Shown here: piece by piece, positions 17,851 through 26,928 of the stretch | Layout: each line of letters begins with the position of its first letter | How positions within the stretch are numbered: position 1 is the first letter of the stretch | NCBI GenBank assembly: GCA_965227145.1 | Contig: OZ245730.1 | Coordinates: 4,836,001-4,900,000 of the forward strand | Direction: 5' to 3' | DNA length: 64,000 nucleotides | From: JACKAQ01 sp965227145 | GTDB lineage: Bacteria > Calditrichota > Calditrichia > RBG-13-44-9 > J075 | Notes under the pieces: generated by a model | Databases searched by the model: none | The model's input: the letters and a program-made list of their open reading frames with translations, nothing else | What the model was told of the DNA's origin: nothing | Translations under genes and position numbers: made by a program

Positions 17851-20280
17851 CTATTCATATCGCAGCGATTTTACCGGATTGGTGAACGCCGCGCGGATCG
17901 CCTGCGAGCTGACCGTGAACAGCGCAACCAAAACCACCAGCACACCGGCAGCGACAAACACCCAAATCGAAAGATCGATCCGGTAGGCAAAATTTTGCAG
18001 CCACTGGCTGGCAATGCTATACGACAGCGGCCAGGCAATCAGATTGGCGATGGCTACCAAAATCAAAAATTCGCGGGCAATCAGCGAAATAATATCCGGT
18101 GCAGATGCGCCGAGCACTTTGCGAATCCCGATTTCTTTGGTGCGGCGGGTGACGGCCAGCGCAGCCAAACCGAGCAATCCCAAACAGGAAATAAGAATCG
18201 CAAAAAAAGAGGCGTAGCCGATAATCTGGCTCCACTGCTCTTCACTTTTGTATTGTTTGTCCAATTCTTCATCCAAAAAATAATATTTGAACGGCTGATC
18301 CGGCACCAGCGTTTCCCACGTATCTTTCAGAAAATCAACAGTTTGGGGCATGTCTGTCGGGCGAATACGCGCCAGCACCCGGTACATCCGGTGAAAATCC
18401 GGGTTGTTGTGCAGCACCAGCGGCTCAATTTCGCGATGCATCGAATCGATGTGAAAATCGCGCACCACACCCACAATCACCGGCGGTTCCTTATCGTCAT
18501 CCAAATCGAGCAGTTGCTGACCGATCGCCTGTTCGTTTGTCCAGCTAAATTTTTTCACATACGCCTCGTTTACGAGCACCGCCAGTGTGGCGTCGGTTGC
18601 CATTTCCGAAGAAATATTGCGCCCTGCCAGCAGATCGATATCCAGTGTTGAGAGATAATCTTCATCCACCCGGATAAACCGGACAAACACCCACTCGCCT
18701 TTGTCGTTTTTTGTTCCGCGCATGGATTTGCCGGAAGTAAACGCGCGATCGCTGCCGGTTGCGATCACGATATTATCATTTTTCAAAATTTGCTGTTTGT
18801 AGAGCTCATACACATTATCCGTATTTTCGTACGGCATATCGACAACGACAACGGCATCCGTCGCAAAACCGGTATCTTTGTTGCGCATAAAATCCAGTTG
18901 CTGAACAATCACCAGCGTAATAATGATCAGGCTAACCGACAGCACGTATTGAACCAGCACCATTCCCCGGGTGAAACGGTTGCGTCCGCCAACACTCAAA
19001 TCGCCTTTGAATACGGAAACCGGTGAAAATCGCGATAAAATAATTGCCGGATAGCTGCCGGCCATTAACCCGGTGATAATCAAAATACCGAACAACATTC
19101 CAATGGAATTCAGGTTTTCTAAATTGAATAAAGACAGCGACTTCTGCGACATTGTGTTGAAAACGGGCAGCAACAATTCGGCAACGCCGATTCCCAAAAC
19201 CAGCGCCAGCGCAGTGAGCATCAGTGCTTCGCCCCAAAACTGGAACATCAATTGTTGGCGATACGCACCCAACGCTTTGCGAACGCCAACCTCCATCGCG
19301 CGGGTGGTGGAACGGCCGATCGACAGCGTCGCAAAGTTGATGCAGGCAATAAACAGCACCAAAAATGCAATCGCCGATAAAATGTAGGAATAAATCGGTT
19401 TGCTGTATTCCGTATAATTGCTGCTGACAGATTCATCGAGATAAACATCCGTGAGCGGTTGCAAATGCAGCGAGAAAAATTCCCGGTAGCGCGAGGGTTC
19501 TAACTCATCGTTGGTTTCCGCAATCCGGTCTCCGAGGTTCGCATCGATCAACGCGGATAGCGATGTTTCCACATTTTCAAGATTTGCGCCGGGTTTCAAT
19601 TGCAGATAAATCGTGGTTTCGCCCATATCGTTGTTGTTTTTGCCATACAGCTTCACATTGTCCAACGGCGTCAGCATATCAAATTGCAGCGACGATGAGG
19701 GCGTCACATTTTCCATCACGCCGGTAACGGTGTAATCTTTTGCTTCGCTGCCATGAAATCGCAACACATGACCGAGCAAACCCGGATAATCGCCGTTAAT
19801 TTCCGGGAAAAATTTGTCTGCGACCTCTTTTGAAATCACAACCGCATCCGGTTGCGACAATGCCGTTGCGGGATCACCGGCGATCAGCGGAAAGCTGAAC
19901 ATTTTCAGAAAATCTTTTTCAACCTGACCAAAATGCTGCTGAAATGACAAATCGGTTCCATACGAAATCCACGTTCGCGATTTGACAAAACCGCTGGCAG
20001 CAACAATTCCGGGCACCGATTCGTGAATTGTCCGGGGAAACGTATGCGGGAAAAGCGTGTTCCGGTAGATTTCGCCGCTGTCATCTTTTTGAGCGATCAC
20101 CAGCCGGTACAGATTGTCCGCATTCGCATGAAACGCATCGTGCGACCACTCCTCCTGCACAAATAAAAAAATGAAAATGCAGCAGGCAATCCCGATGGAC
20201 AATCCCAGCACGTTAATAAATGTGTATATTTTTTGTTTCAGCAAACTGCGAAATGCAATTTTGAGATAATTCTTCAGCAT
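17851..20280 (-). CDS. FtsX-like (MacB-type) ABC permease without ATPase, copy 2
   Basis: 809 aa with the same plan as its neighbour: N-terminal helix (LGLSIGIACCIFIFLFV), MacB_PCD periplasmic domain, FtsX box EVGVRKALGA, second periplasmic domain, FtsX box EIGIRKVLGA, tail NPVKSLRYE. The two genes are close at both ends, for example in the last 40 coding bases, and diverge in the middle, which indicates a tandem duplication followed by specialisation. It lies downstream of the beta-lactamase-fold lipoprotein gene and 84 bases upstream of copy 1. Substrate unknown. Confidence 0.88.
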   Translation of the reverse strand: MLKNYLKIAFRSLLKQKIYTFINVLGLSIGIACCIFIFLFVQEEWSHDAFHANADNLYRLVIAQKDDSGEIYRNTLFPHTFPRTIHESVPGIVAASGFVKSRTWISYGTDLSFQQHFGQVEKDFLKMFSFPLIAGDPATALSQPDAVVISKEVADKFFPEINGDYPGLLGHVLRFHGSEAKDYTVTGVMENVTPSSSLQFDMLTPLDNVKLYGKNNNDMGETTIYLQLKPGANLENVETSLSALIDANLGDRIAETNDELEPSRYREFFSLHLQPLTDVYLDESVSSNYTEYSKPIYSYILSAIAFLVLFIACINFATLSIGRSTTRAMEVGVRKALGAYRQQLMFQFWGEALMLTALALVLGIGVAELLLPVFNTMSQKSLSLFNLENLNSIGMLFGILIITGLMAGSYPAIILSRFSPVSVFKGDLSVGGRNRFTRGMVLVQYVLSVSLIIITLVIVQQLDFMRNKDTGFATDAVVVVDMPYENTDNVYELYKQQILKNDNIVIATGSDRAFTSGKSMRGTKNDKGEWVFVRFIRVDEDYLSTLDIDLLAGRNISSEMATDATLAVLVNEAYVKKFSWTNEQAIGQQLLDLDDDKEPPVIVGVVRDFHIDSMHREIEPLVLHNNPDFHRMYRVLARIRPTDMPQTVDFLKDTWETLVPDQPFKYYFLDEELDKQYKSEEQWSQIIGYASFFAILISCLGLLGLAALAVTRRTKEIGIRKVLGASAPDIISLIAREFLILVAIANLIAWPLSYSIASQWLQNFAYRIDLSIWVFVAAGVLVVLVALFTVSSQAIRAAFTNPVKSLRYE

Positions 20281-20438
20281 GATACATCCTCTCAGAGAAA
20301 CCGTTTTTGAAAGATGCGCGATTTACACATTAGTTCAACCACGATTGAATCAACAAACGTGCCAGCATTGTTTTTATTAGACTTAAGTAAATTTTTGGTG
20401 GGACAATTTTGCGAAAAATGTTCGGCGGGAAACAGCAG

Positions 20439-20456
20439 CTGTCCGATTACGGACAG
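20439..20456 (-). other. Hairpin spanning the stop codon of the lipoprotein gene
   Basis: CTGTCCG and CGGACAG form a perfect 7-bp stem with a 4-base loop. On the minus strand the stem-loop contains the TAA stop of the beta-lactamase-fold gene. There is no T-run, so it is a poor intrinsic terminator. It could limit read-through into the permease genes or stabilise the 3' end. Confidence 0.35.
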
Positions 20457-22171
20457 GCAGGAATCAAATATTTTTCCAGAATTTCCAATGGTTTGGGATC
20501 GAACACCGGTTTTGCATCGCCACCGGAAAACACGACAACCAGCTGCGCATCCGGCACGGCAACAATGTATTGTCCACCTTTTCCCATCGCAAAGACAGTG
20601 CGAACACCAGCAATTTCTGTTTGCCACCAGCCGAAACCGTAATTTGGGGCGGGTGCATTTTCGCCCCAAGCTTCCGCCTGCGGTGCGCACATTTGGGTAA
20701 TCCAGTTTTCCGGCACAATTTGCAGCTCGTTGCGACGACCGTTTTCCAGCACCAACTGCCCGATTTTGCCCATCGCGCGGGTGGTGAGCATCAGCATGCC
20801 GCCGCCATACGCCCGTCCTTCCGGCGAAACGCCCCACGACATTTCGTCGATGCCGAGCGGCTCGAACAAGTTCCGCAGGGCAAAATGCTCAAGCCTGGTC
20901 CGGGTTGCGTTTTCCAGCGCAGCACCTAAAACAGCGCCATTTCCGGCGCAGAAAGACCACGCCTCACCGGGCGGAAATGCGGCGGGTAAATCCAGCATCA
21001 GTTTTACCCAATTCCGGCCGCGCAGCAATTTATCTTCCGTTGCCAGCGCCGTTCGCGACCAATCGTTGCAACCCAATCCGCTGGTCATCGTCAGCAACTG
21101 TTTTACGGTAATTTGCGATTTTTGGGGATCCGGATTTTCGATGGCCGCAAATTCGCGCAGCAGCGGAAAAACCGGCTGATCGATACCGGACAAATACCCC
21201 TTTTCGATGGCGATGCCGCACAGCAGCGCGGTGATGCCGAGCGTCGCGTTATCGAGATTGCGGAGCATCCCGCGCCGGGAAATTTCCGGGTAAATTTCCA
21301 AAACCAGTTTCCCGCGATGCGCAACGAGCAGGCTGTTCACATCCGGAAATTCGCTCCGGCGCAACGCAGAAAACAGCGAATCGATGGGCGCCATTCTCAT
21401 TCCGGTCGATTCCGGTGCGGCAATTTCCCAACCGTCGTTCAGCGATTCGGGCAATTGCCACATCAGCGAATCGAGCGGCGGCACCGGGTCAAAAACGATA
21501 TTATTTGAAATTCCGGCACGTTGCCAACGCCAATCGCCATCAAACATGCTTTTGTTTTTATTGAACTTACCGGAAAATTTTCCATCCAGCAAATGTGATG
21601 AAAATTCGATCGCCGGTCCGTTGATACGCACATCGTCCAACGGCACATTTTGGGCGTTCAACTCCGGGCTGAAAAATTTTCCAGATAAATCGCCAGACCA
21701 ATTGCTGCTCAATTCGATGGTCAGATGCAACAATTTTCCCGGAAAACGCAGCGTTCCGCGCCAGTCGCCGGTCATCCCGGTTTCGCCCGATTGTTTGTTG
21801 AGCACCAACGGCAACCGCTGGCGACCGCGAACGGCATCGCCGGTGATAAACGCATCGGCCTCGCCTAAAATTCCGTTGAAAAAGAGCGCCAGCTCCGGAA
21901 CTGCCAGCGATAACTGATCGCCGTCCCGGTGAATTTGCGTCACCGGTAAAATGTCGATATTTTCTTCGGGAATACTGATGTTCGCGGAAAGCTGTCCGTC
22001 GCCGGATTGCCGGATGGCGATTTCGATCGAAACCGGCACTGCCGGAGCGGGCAACACGCTCTGCCAGCGCTGGAAAATCTGGGGATCATGCGCGGGTTTT
22101 TCACAACCGCCAATCAAAATAATCAGCCAAACAATGCCCAAAACAGATATTTTTTGTAATTTCAGCATCAT
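20447..22171 (-). CDS. Beta-lactamase/serine-hydrolase-fold lipoprotein lacking catalytic residues
   Basis: 574 aa. The signal peptide ends in the lipobox IGGC, so it is a lipoprotein. Residues about 50-230 are a beta-rich N-terminal domain. Residues 250-574 match the class C beta-lactamase/EstB fold: VAHRGKLVLEIYP, TALLCGIAIEKGYL, YGFGWWQ, GKGGQYIVAVPD. The catalytic SxxK reads NATL (Asn308 for Ser, Leu311 for Lys), and the YxN Tyr position reads Phe in WSFCAGN. The frame is intact and otherwise well conserved, so I read it as a pseudo-enzyme, perhaps a muropeptide or ligand binder, rather than a decayed gene. It sits upstream of the two FtsX-like permeases. Confidence 0.85.
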   Translation of the reverse strand: MMLKLQKISVLGIVWLIILIGGCEKPAHDPQIFQRWQSVLPAPAVPVSIEIAIRQSGDGQLSANISIPEENIDILPVTQIHRDGDQLSLAVPELALFFNGILGEADAFITGDAVRGRQRLPLVLNKQSGETGMTGDWRGTLRFPGKLLHLTIELSSNWSGDLSGKFFSPELNAQNVPLDDVRINGPAIEFSSHLLDGKFSGKFNKNKSMFDGDWRWQRAGISNNIVFDPVPPLDSLMWQLPESLNDGWEIAAPESTGMRMAPIDSLFSALRRSEFPDVNSLLVAHRGKLVLEIYPEISRRGMLRNLDNATLGITALLCGIAIEKGYLSGIDQPVFPLLREFAAIENPDPQKSQITVKQLLTMTSGLGCNDWSRTALATEDKLLRGRNWVKLMLDLPAAFPPGEAWSFCAGNGAVLGAALENATRTRLEHFALRNLFEPLGIDEMSWGVSPEGRAYGGGMLMLTTRAMGKIGQLVLENGRRNELQIVPENWITQMCAPQAEAWGENAPAPNYGFGWWQTEIAGVRTVFAMGKGGQYIVAVPDAQLVVVFSGGDAKPVFDPKPLEILEKYLIPACP

Positions 22172-22313
22172 TTTCGTTCGATTTTTGCGTTGCCGGAATT
22201 TTGCAATTATCTTTGCTTATTCAATTGAGGAAATGAAACAGAGGAAATATTGATGCGCCTGAAACTTGCTGCTTTTTGGGTTTTTGCACGACTGTCATGG
22301 GGAGAATTCGATA

Positions 22314-22341
22314 GCCCGTTGCATTGGCAACGGAACCGGGC
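22314..22341. repeat. GC-rich nested palindrome in an intergenic gap
   Basis: CCGTTGC (22316-22322) pairs with GCAACGG (22327-22333) across a 4-base loop, inside an outer pair GCCCG/CGGGC (22314-22318 and 22337-22341). A T-run follows on the plus strand a few bases later, but no plus-strand gene ends here. It resembles dispersed palindromic repeats. A 60-codon frame across it is probably spurious. Confidence 0.4.
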
Positions 22342-22414
22342 GCGCTTTTTTCCTGCGCCGCAGGTGATGGTTTACCACCAGCCACGGCTGAATCCGTTCT
22401 CACGAAACTAAAAT

Positions 22415-23248
22415 TTATGGCTGCTCTTGCGCTGCCGCCGCAGAATCGCCTTTTGCGGTAATCACTTGCACATTTTGGTTGAATTCATAATCCTTCAAAA
22501 AAAGCACGCGCGGGATCGTTTGGATGTCGCCGCTTTCGGTGCGGGTTTGCACAAATAAATTAATTTGCTCCGGCAAAAAACGCTCGTCCTGCCGGAAGTA
22601 AATAATTTTGGTGCGCAATCCGCTGGATACGTCGTCATTGTTGAACACCTGCCCGTCCCACCCCAGGCAAAGCCATTTTTTGTTCACTTCTTTAAATGTG
22701 GGGTAATAAACTTCCCTGCGTTCGTTGAAAAACCAGATCACCCTGCCCAGCATTCCGCCTTTGGTAAAGGTTTGTTTAGATTTAACTTCGCGCGCTTTTT
22801 CTTCGATGGTAAACGCCACACCGATGGTATCGCCAAAGGTTGTGAGCGTTGCATTATCGGGAACTTCGTGCAACGGTTCGTAAAACACAAATTTGTTGAG
22901 ATCGGGGAAAATGTAGCTCCACAAATTTTTGAGCGCCTGCGCCTGTGCAAACATTTTCCGCTGAACGGAGTCCGGCAAAGCCGGAAAAGGTTGCAATGCG
23001 TAATAGCTGCGTCCGTCCGACAGCCAGGTAATTTTCAGGGGATAGTAGAAACTGCTGTCCGCATGATCATCGATAAAATCGATATACGCCGCAGAGGTAA
23101 TCAGGCAACTGAAATTTTGCACATCCGGGCCAACAATGTTATGGTAATAGCCGCTAATTTGCGATTTGAATTGCGTATAATTTTCCTGCGCCTGTGCTGT
23201 GTTTGCAAGAAATACGGCTAAAATTGCCACCAATAACCATTTTTTCAT
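22415..23248 (-). CDS. Exported protein of unknown function
   Basis: 277 aa from the ATG at 23248, which has AAGGAAAA upstream. The signal peptide (MKKWLLVAILAVFLANTAQAQ) has an AxA-type cleavage site. The mature part is a mixed alpha-beta soluble domain with many aromatic residues (KITWLSDGRSYYALQPFPALP, KKWLCLGWDGQVFNND) and a short Ala/Gln-rich tail. I do not recognise the family. It lies between the lytic transglycosylase and the pseudo-beta-lactamase lipoprotein genes on the same strand, so a cell-envelope role is possible but unproven. Confidence 0.7.
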   Translation of the reverse strand: MKKWLLVAILAVFLANTAQAQENYTQFKSQISGYYHNIVGPDVQNFSCLITSAAYIDFIDDHADSSFYYPLKITWLSDGRSYYALQPFPALPDSVQRKMFAQAQALKNLWSYIFPDLNKFVFYEPLHEVPDNATLTTFGDTIGVAFTIEEKAREVKSKQTFTKGGMLGRVIWFFNERREVYYPTFKEVNKKWLCLGWDGQVFNNDDVSSGLRTKIIYFRQDERFLPEQINLFVQTRTESGDIQTIPRVLFLKDYEFNQNVQVITAKGDSAAAAQEQP

Positions 23249-23411
23249 CAATCATTTTCCTTTTTTGATAACACCAAACCTATTCCGGATTGCAAACCGC
23301 AAAATGCGCTGTCAGGTTCCGGCAAAGCTTACAAATTTACAAAATCATGCGGCTTATGCAAAATTTTTATGGAATTCATTTTGGGAGGGGAAAATGCGGA
23401 AAAACAGCACT

Positions 23412-24233
23412 TTACATGGATGCGCTAAGCTCTTCGATGGAGAGATGTTCAACATCATCGCGATACATTTTGCGGAAGGCGTCATATTTTTTCATGATGT
23501 CATCCACATAATCGATCGTTTCTTCGTAGCCGTAAAAATAGCCGAAAGTGGGATGCCCAAGCTCCCAAACTTCGAGATGCAATTTCCAGTGTTCATCGGT
23601 GAGCAGCGGCAGGCATTCTTTTACCGCAGCCCATGTGTTCGGGTCCAACTGGCGAACACGGGCGATATCCTGAGCGTCGTAAACCCGGGCAATGCCGGCG
23701 TTGTATGCAGCAAGTGCTAACATAATCCGGTTATCGGGATCTGCCCGCGGGAAATTTTTGAGCTGCTTATACATGTAATAAATGCCCGCAGTGATGTTTT
23801 CATGCGGATCTTTGGTGATGTAGGCGATATCTATTTCGCTGGTTATTTCCCGGGCGGTGCGGGGCATAATTTGCATCAAACCCATTGCGCCAACGTTGCT
23901 CATGGCGTTTTCTTTAAAATAGGATTCTTTGAGAATCTGGGCAATGGTGAGTCGCCAATCCAGTTTGTAACGGGTGGTATATTTGCGGATAATCGGGAAA
24001 TATTTTTTGAGTTGTTCAGAAAAATTGCGGGGCAACTGGCGTTTCCGGAATTTATCCAGTTCTGCCTGTTGTTGTTTTTTACTCTCGATTTTTTGCTCGA
24101 TGATGCTCATCAGGCTGTCTTGCTCAGCAACCAGTGACTCAACGGGTACCGGACTGGTTTGGCAAGCGTTGGTCAAAACAACACCAAATCCCAGTGCAAT
24201 AACCACAAAAAAATGTCTGAACCCGGTCTTCAT
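23412..24233 (-). CDS. Lytic murein transglycosylase lipoprotein (SLT domain)
   Basis: 273 aa. The signal peptide ends in the lipobox LTNAC, so the protein is anchored as a lipoprotein. A short coiled coil follows (EQKIESKKQQQAEL), then the SLT domain: catalytic Glu103 in LKESYFKENAMSN, then VGAMGLMQIMPRTA and the helix with LALAAYNAGIARV. The domain cleaves peptidoglycan glycan strands to 1,6-anhydro products. The tail after the SLT domain (HLSIEELSASM) is short. It looks catalytically complete. Confidence 0.9.
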   Translation of the reverse strand: MKTGFRHFFVVIALGFGVVLTNACQTSPVPVESLVAEQDSLMSIIEQKIESKKQQQAELDKFRKRQLPRNFSEQLKKYFPIIRKYTTRYKLDWRLTIAQILKESYFKENAMSNVGAMGLMQIMPRTAREITSEIDIAYITKDPHENITAGIYYMYKQLKNFPRADPDNRIMLALAAYNAGIARVYDAQDIARVRQLDPNTWAAVKECLPLLTDEHWKLHLEVWELGHPTFGYFYGYEETIDYVDDIMKKYDAFRKMYRDDVEHLSIEELSASM

Positions 24234-24704
24234 GATAAATTGATGGTATCAGCTCCAAAATGCTTAAGCTAAGCCCGTGCTACCTCTGCCATTATTCTGA
24301 GATCCGTTTTTTATCATCTTCAACAACACAACTTTTTTTCGAGTTCCCGGTGCTTTTTTAAGGCACCTTGCTTTTTGGCTGTTCATAATATTCGGGATAT
24401 TGTGCAAAAAGTTTACACTGCATGTAAACTTGACCATGCGTTTACCCTGCCAAGTTTCGCCAATTGCCCCGTTAAATACAAATAATACTTACTTTAATCA
24501 GTGGTGAACTGTTACTTTCAGACGAAAAAATTTAAAAAATATCGCGTTTCGCTTAATTTATATACAATATACGTGCAGGTTTTTGGGTAAAATTGAGGAA
24601 TGTCAACTTTTTTAAGTCGAAAGATTATTTGATTACGGGCTTGAAAATAATTTACTTGTTGTAAATGCTAAACTTAGCGCCATTTAAACCCTTAGGAGGA
24701 TTTT
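24234..24704 (+). promoter_or_regulatory. Long leader of the OmpA/TSP3 gene with GTTTAC repeats
   Basis: A 471-base AT-rich gap without a gene. GTTTACA (24411-24417) and TGTAAAC (24423-24429) form a perfect 7-bp dyad with a 5-base spacer, and a third GTTTAC lies at 24440-24445. This looks like a cluster of binding half-sites. TATACAAT near 24562 is a possible -10 box. The leader ends with AGGAGG (24694-24699), five bases before the ATG at 24705. Confidence 0.4.
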
Positions 24705-26291
24705 ATGCCCCGTTTTAATTTACTGATTGCCGGAATTTTATTACTGGTAATTTCAACTGCTGTTTCTGCGCAACTAAAAACGGAAAGCTTTTCCGTGGGT
24801 TTTGGTGGGGGTGTTTTACTGGGCGATACAGAATTTGGGCGAGATGACCGGATCAATCCTTATGGCAGCGTGTTTTTGCGTCACGCCATTTTTGACCGGA
24901 TTGAAGGTCAGGTTACTGGAAATTTTTTAGGGAAATTGAAAAAAGACGCCAATGAACCGTACGAAACCACGATTTATAGCGCTGATTACAGCCTGCTGGT
25001 GCGCTTGGTTTCCGGAAATGTTTTCAGTCCGTATGTTTATGGGGGCGTTGGCGGGCTGTATTATGATGTCACAGACGCACCGCCGAGCGCTTCCGCGACT
25101 GCGGAAAATCAAAAATGGAAACTCGTTGCACCGGTTGGGGGCGGTTTCCAGATTGGGCTATCGGATTACGTTTCCATCGATGTGGCCGGTGGCTACAATT
25201 TCACAAATACGGATGACCTGAATTTTGTGGATGTTAATAAAAATGACGGTTATTTCAACGGCCGCGCGGGATTGACCATCAAATTGCAAACCGGTACGAT
25301 GGACAAAGATAAAGACGGGCTGAACGATCGCGAAGAGCGAAAACTCGGCACAAATCCCAATATCGCGGACAGCGATACCGACGGGTTGAACGACGGCGAA
25401 GAATTTATGCAATATCGCACCCATCCGCTGCGCATTGATACGGACAACGACGGGCTGAACGACATGCAGGAAGTCCGCGTTTACTCCACCGATCCGCGTG
25501 ATCGCGATTCCGATAAAGACGGGCTGAGCGACGCCGAAGAAGTGTTCACGTTCAAAACCAATCCGCTGGAAACAGACAGCGATGGCGACGGCGTGAACGA
25601 CCGCGAAGAAGTGATGGTCTATCGCAGCAATCCAAATGACAAAGATTCCGACAAAGACGGCTTGGAAGACGGAACGGAAATTACCAAATACCGCACCGAT
25701 CCCACCAAACCGGACACCGATAACGACCGGTTGAGCGATAAAGAGGAAGTGAACAATAGCAACACCGATCCGCTGAATCCCGATACCGACGGCGACGGAT
25801 TGACCGACGGCGACGAACTGCTATCGCACAACACCGATCCGCTGAGCGTGGATACAGACAATGGCGGCGTTGACGATTTCACGGAAGTAAAACGCAAAAC
25901 CGATCCGCTGGATGGCGAAGATGACGACCTGCTGAAGGTCGGAAAAGTGGGCGATAAAGTAGTGCTGGACGGCATCTTGTTCGCAACCGGCAGGGCAAAT
26001 ATTTCGCCGCAATCGGAAGTCATTCTCGAAAAAGCCTATCAAACGCTGGTTTCATATCCGGATATGGATGTGGAAATTCACGGCTATACCGACAACACGG
26101 GTAACTACAATACAAATATAACGTTATCGCAAAAACGGGCGGAAGCTGTGCGGCGATATCTGATTTCCCGTGGCATCGATCCGGCACGATTGGTTGCCAA
26201 AGGCTTTGGTCCCGCAAACCCGATCGCACCGAACAACACCAAAGACGGGCGCGCCCGGAATCGCCGTATCGAGTTTGTTCGTACGCGTTAA
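24705..26291 (+). CDS. OmpA-family outer-membrane protein with thrombospondin type-3 repeats
   Basis: 528 aa. A signal peptide ends near AVSAQ. Residues about 25-195 form a small beta-barrel (alternating segments such as FSVGFGGGVLLG and YVYGGVGGLYYD). Residues 200-405 hold nine calcium-binding TSP3-like repeats of the form DSDxDGLxDxEE. Residues 420-528 are an OmpA C-terminal domain (IHGYTDNTGNYNTN, LSQKRAEAVRRYL, NRRIEFV) that binds peptidoglycan. The protein should tether the outer membrane to the cell wall through a calcium-stiffened linker. The start is fixed by AGGAGG. Its stop abuts the convergent CBS gene. Confidence 0.93.
   Translation: MPRFNLLIAGILLLVISTAVSAQLKTESFSVGFGGGVLLGDTEFGRDDRINPYGSVFLRHAIFDRIEGQVTGNFLGKLKKDANEPYETTIYSADYSLLVRLVSGNVFSPYVYGGVGGLYYDVTDAPPSASATAENQKWKLVAPVGGGFQIGLSDYVSIDVAGGYNFTNTDDLNFVDVNKNDGYFNGRAGLTIKLQTGTMDKDKDGLNDREERKLGTNPNIADSDTDGLNDGEEFMQYRTHPLRIDTDNDGLNDMQEVRVYSTDPRDRDSDKDGLSDAEEVFTFKTNPLETDSDGDGVNDREEVMVYRSNPNDKDSDKDGLEDGTEITKYRTDPTKPDTDNDRLSDKEEVNNSNTDPLNPDTDGDGLTDGDELLSHNTDPLSVDTDNGGVDDFTEVKRKTDPLDGEDDDLLKVGKVGDKVVLDGILFATGRANISPQSEVILEKAYQTLVSYPDMDVEIHGYTDNTGNYNTNITLSQKRAEAVRRYLISRGIDPARLVAKGFGPANPIAPNNTKDGRARNRRIEFVRTR
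25302..25917 (+). repeat. Nine tandem TSP3-type coding repeats
   Basis: A period of about 66-69 bases encodes units starting DKDKDGLND, DSDTDGLND, DTDNDGLND, DSDKDGLSD, DSDGDGVND, DSDKDGLED, DTDNDRLSD, DTDGDGLTD and DTDNGGVDD. The last unit is the most divergent. Repeat number may vary between strains. Confidence 0.9.
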
Positions 26292-26735
26292 TTATGGATT
26301 TTGCTGATGCACAAAGGCTTGAATAACATCTTTTGAAGTGATGATGCCGCAGAGTTTTCCGTGCGCATCCACAACCGGCAAACAGGAAACGCGCCGGTTA
26401 AGCATGGTTTGACCTGCGGTAAATAACGATTCAGATTCAACGATTGTTACCGGATGGCGTGTCATTATTTGATGCGCTTTCCGGTTTAATGTGTCGCGGT
26501 CGCGGCGTTGCTCGGAAAATGTTTGGATAAACGGACTGACAGAACGCAACACATCGCGGTCAGAAATGATGCCAATCAACGCTTCCTCTTCCATCACCAC
26601 CAAATGGTGAAAATTGTGCTCCTGAAAAATCTGGCTCATTTCCCAAACCGTTGTGTCCATTTCAATTTGAAATACATTGCGTGTCATAAAATCTGCAACG
26701 TTCAGAGAATCCTTTTTTTGAATGGTTGCGTCCAT
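26292..26735 (-). CDS. CBS-domain pair protein
   Basis: 147 aa of two CBS motifs (about 15-70 and 85-145). Typical segments are VADFMTRNVFQIE, LIGIISDRDVLRSVSPF, QIMTRHPVTIVESES and LCGIITSKDVIQAF. The ISDRD and ITSKD segments are the usual adenosyl-ligand loops. Stand-alone CBS pairs sense AMP, ATP or SAM and regulate partner proteins; the partner here is unknown. It converges on the OmpA gene with adjacent stops. Confidence 0.88.
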   Translation of the reverse strand: MDATIQKKDSLNVADFMTRNVFQIEMDTTVWEMSQIFQEHNFHHLVVMEEEALIGIISDRDVLRSVSPFIQTFSEQRRDRDTLNRKAHQIMTRHPVTIVESESLFTAGQTMLNRRVSCLPVVDAHGKLCGIITSKDVIQAFVHQQNP

Positions 26736-26928
26736 ATTTCAATCCCTTTTAAATTTCAATTCAATGGTAATATCATCGGAAAACGGGAAATTTTTCCTGA
26801 ATATTTTTTTCAGAAGTCTATAAGATGATCCACTTTACCTGCCATGAAATCGCCGATTCGGCCTTTTTTATTGAAAATAATTCCGTAATTTTGATGATGC
26901 TGAATCAAATGACACAACATATCGTCGG

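Noticed and set aside
22221..22403. A 60-codon leftward frame between the pseudo-beta-lactamase and unknown exported protein genes
   Set aside because: It runs through a nested palindrome, has no ribosome binding site and gives a low-complexity peptide; it is probably non-coding repeat sequence.
24355..24376. GGTGC/GCACC hairpin as a terminator in the leader of the OmpA gene
   Set aside because: Only a 5-bp stem with a T-rich loop, and no gene on the plus strand ends just before it.
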